A stretch of DNA of 5,676 bases, from assembly GCA_009785545.1 (NCBI GenBank), contig WQWD01000166.1:1-5676 (forward strand), in the 5' to 3' direction. Below the pieces are notes generated by a model. It was given only the letters and a program-made list of their open reading frames with translations, made no database searches and was not told the origin of the DNA. Each line of letters opens with the position of its first letter. Position 1 is the first letter of the stretch. Positions 5,100 through 5,676 of this stretch are shown piece after piece. This DNA is from Treponema sp. (GTDB taxonomy: Bacteria > Spirochaetota > Spirochaetia > Treponematales > Breznakiellaceae). A program made the position numbers and the translations under genes.

Positions 5100-5676
5100 T
5101 TAAATCCTCCGGGAAAGTTATTTTGCGGTTTGAGTTTTCGCCCGGAATTACCGCTACCTTGCTGCGAAACCTGTCCCAAATCTCGGCGTCATCGGTGAAC
5201 TCTTCATCTACGGAAGCTGCTTTTTCGTGAGCGTATAAAATCTCAGGAAACTTAAAACCTTGAGGAGTCTGCGCCAAACCAACTATCGCACGTTTCAAAT
5301 GCTGCGTAACAAAATGCTCTTCGCTCTCAATTATTTTTGGCGTGTCTGTCACCTGAAGCACCGGAATAACAGCGTCATGTTTTTTTACAGCTTCGATAAT
5401 ATTTTCTACAAGCAGTTGGCTAAGCCACGGTCTCGCCCCATCGTGGATAAGCACATAATCCGAAGAATATTCCGTGAGCGCTTCAAGTGCGTTAAACACA
5501 GAAGCTCTGCGAGTTTGCCCTCCGTTTACAAAGAGCAATTTTGGAGTTTCGGAAGCCAGAAAATCCTGAGGCAAAGCGTTACGTGCCATTTTTTCGCCGT
5601 TTTCGGGGACAACAATTACAATGGTATCAACAGATGGGACATTCCAAAAAGCACTGACAGATTTACCCAACACAGT
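5095..5676 (-). CDS. ispD: 2-C-methyl-D-erythritol 4-phosphate cytidylyltransferase (5' end outside window)
   Basis: IspD joins CTP and MEP to give CDP-ME in the MEP isoprenoid pathway; cytoplasmic. The visible 193 residues begin at the equivalent of the PVL.HSL.AF segment, so about 35 N-terminal residues with the CTP-binding AAGxGxR loop lie beyond the window; the expected full length of ~227 is normal. The GTG at 5673 is an internal valine codon, not the start. Matching motifs in order are GGQTRRASVFNAL, HDGARPW, VTDTPK, QHLKR (the conserved arginine), QTPQGF, FTDDAEIW and GENSNRKITFPEDL, with the conserved lysine near the end. The protein stops just after PEDLN, so it is not the IspD-IspF fusion known in Treponema pallidum and others, and is slightly short at the C-terminus. 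Its stop overlaps the start of the lipoprotein gene. Confidence 0.93.
   Translation of the reverse strand, partial: TVLGKSVSAFWNVPSVDTIVIVVPENGEKMARNALPQDFLASETPKLLFVNGGQTRRASVFNALEALTEYSSDYVLIHDGARPWLSQLLVENIIEAVKKHDAVIPVLQVTDTPKIIESEEHFVTQHLKRAIVGLAQTPQGFKFPEILYAHEKAASVDEEFTDDAEIWDRFRSKVAVIPGENSNRKITFPEDLN
5106..5110 (-). promoter_or_regulatory. Shine-Dalgarno GGAGG supporting the ATT start
   Basis: On the minus strand GGAGG lies within the final ispD codons (Pro-Glu-Asp-Leu region), exactly 6 bases before the ATT at 5099. It is about 45 bases from the first conventional in-frame start codon (TTG 5060), too far to serve it. This decides the ATT start of the lipoprotein gene. Confidence 0.65.

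Noticed and set aside
4839..5198. 119-codon plus-strand reading frame opposite the lipoprotein and ispD
   Set aside because: It is antisense to two supported genes, spans their junction and has no plausible domain or ribosome site.
5671..5673. GTG as the start of ispD
   Set aside because: Comparison with the family places it within the PVL segment about 35 residues into the protein, so it is an internal valine codon.

Overview
The window comes from a diderm bacterium with moderate G+C (roughly 40-45% by eye). It carries an inner-membrane RND efflux pump, a lipoprotein with a relaxed spirochaete-like lipobox, MEP-pathway isoprenoid synthesis and histidine synthesis. The best guess is a Treponema-like spirochaete, based on the relaxed lipobox and the resemblance of the pump, PII-like and GDPD proteins to types I associate with that group. 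This is inference at about 50% confidence and was not tested by any search.

Layout: two tightly packed gene strings converge and meet tail to tail at 2650-2653. The plus-strand string (1-2653) holds the C-terminal half of an RND efflux permease, then a 91-residue PII-like protein whose start lies inside the end of the pump gene, then a cytoplasmic glycerophosphodiester phosphodiesterase (GDPD) starting in an ATGA overlap. The minus-strand string (5676 down to 2650) holds ispD (5' end outside the window), an unrecognised lipoprotein, a long-form hisG and hisB. hisG and hisB are joined by a TAATG overlap. No intergenic stretch exceeds about 55 bases, and I see no RNA gene, insertion sequence, CRISPR array or convincing terminator.

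Function: the plus-strand string looks like an efflux module in which the PII-like protein may sense something for the pump; the GDPD may only be a passenger. The minus-strand string mixes the third step of the MEP isoprenoid pathway (IspD) with steps 1 and 6-7 of histidine synthesis (HisG; HisB counted as the IGP dehydratase step) around a lipoprotein of unknown role. HisG carries its own C-terminal regulatory domain, so it should not need HisZ and should be feedback-controlled by histidine.

Most unusual points: (1) the lipoprotein has no sensible ATG/GTG/TTG start, but an in-frame ATT preceded at ideal distance by GGAGG, overlapping the ispD stop codon, restores a complete lipoprotein signal peptide; (2) the pump's porter domain has two glycine-rich loops where AcrB has drug-contacting loops, one encoded by a GGC trinucleotide run; (3) a PII-like gene is coupled to an RND pump. 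I see no sign of a defence system or other clearly novel multi-gene system.
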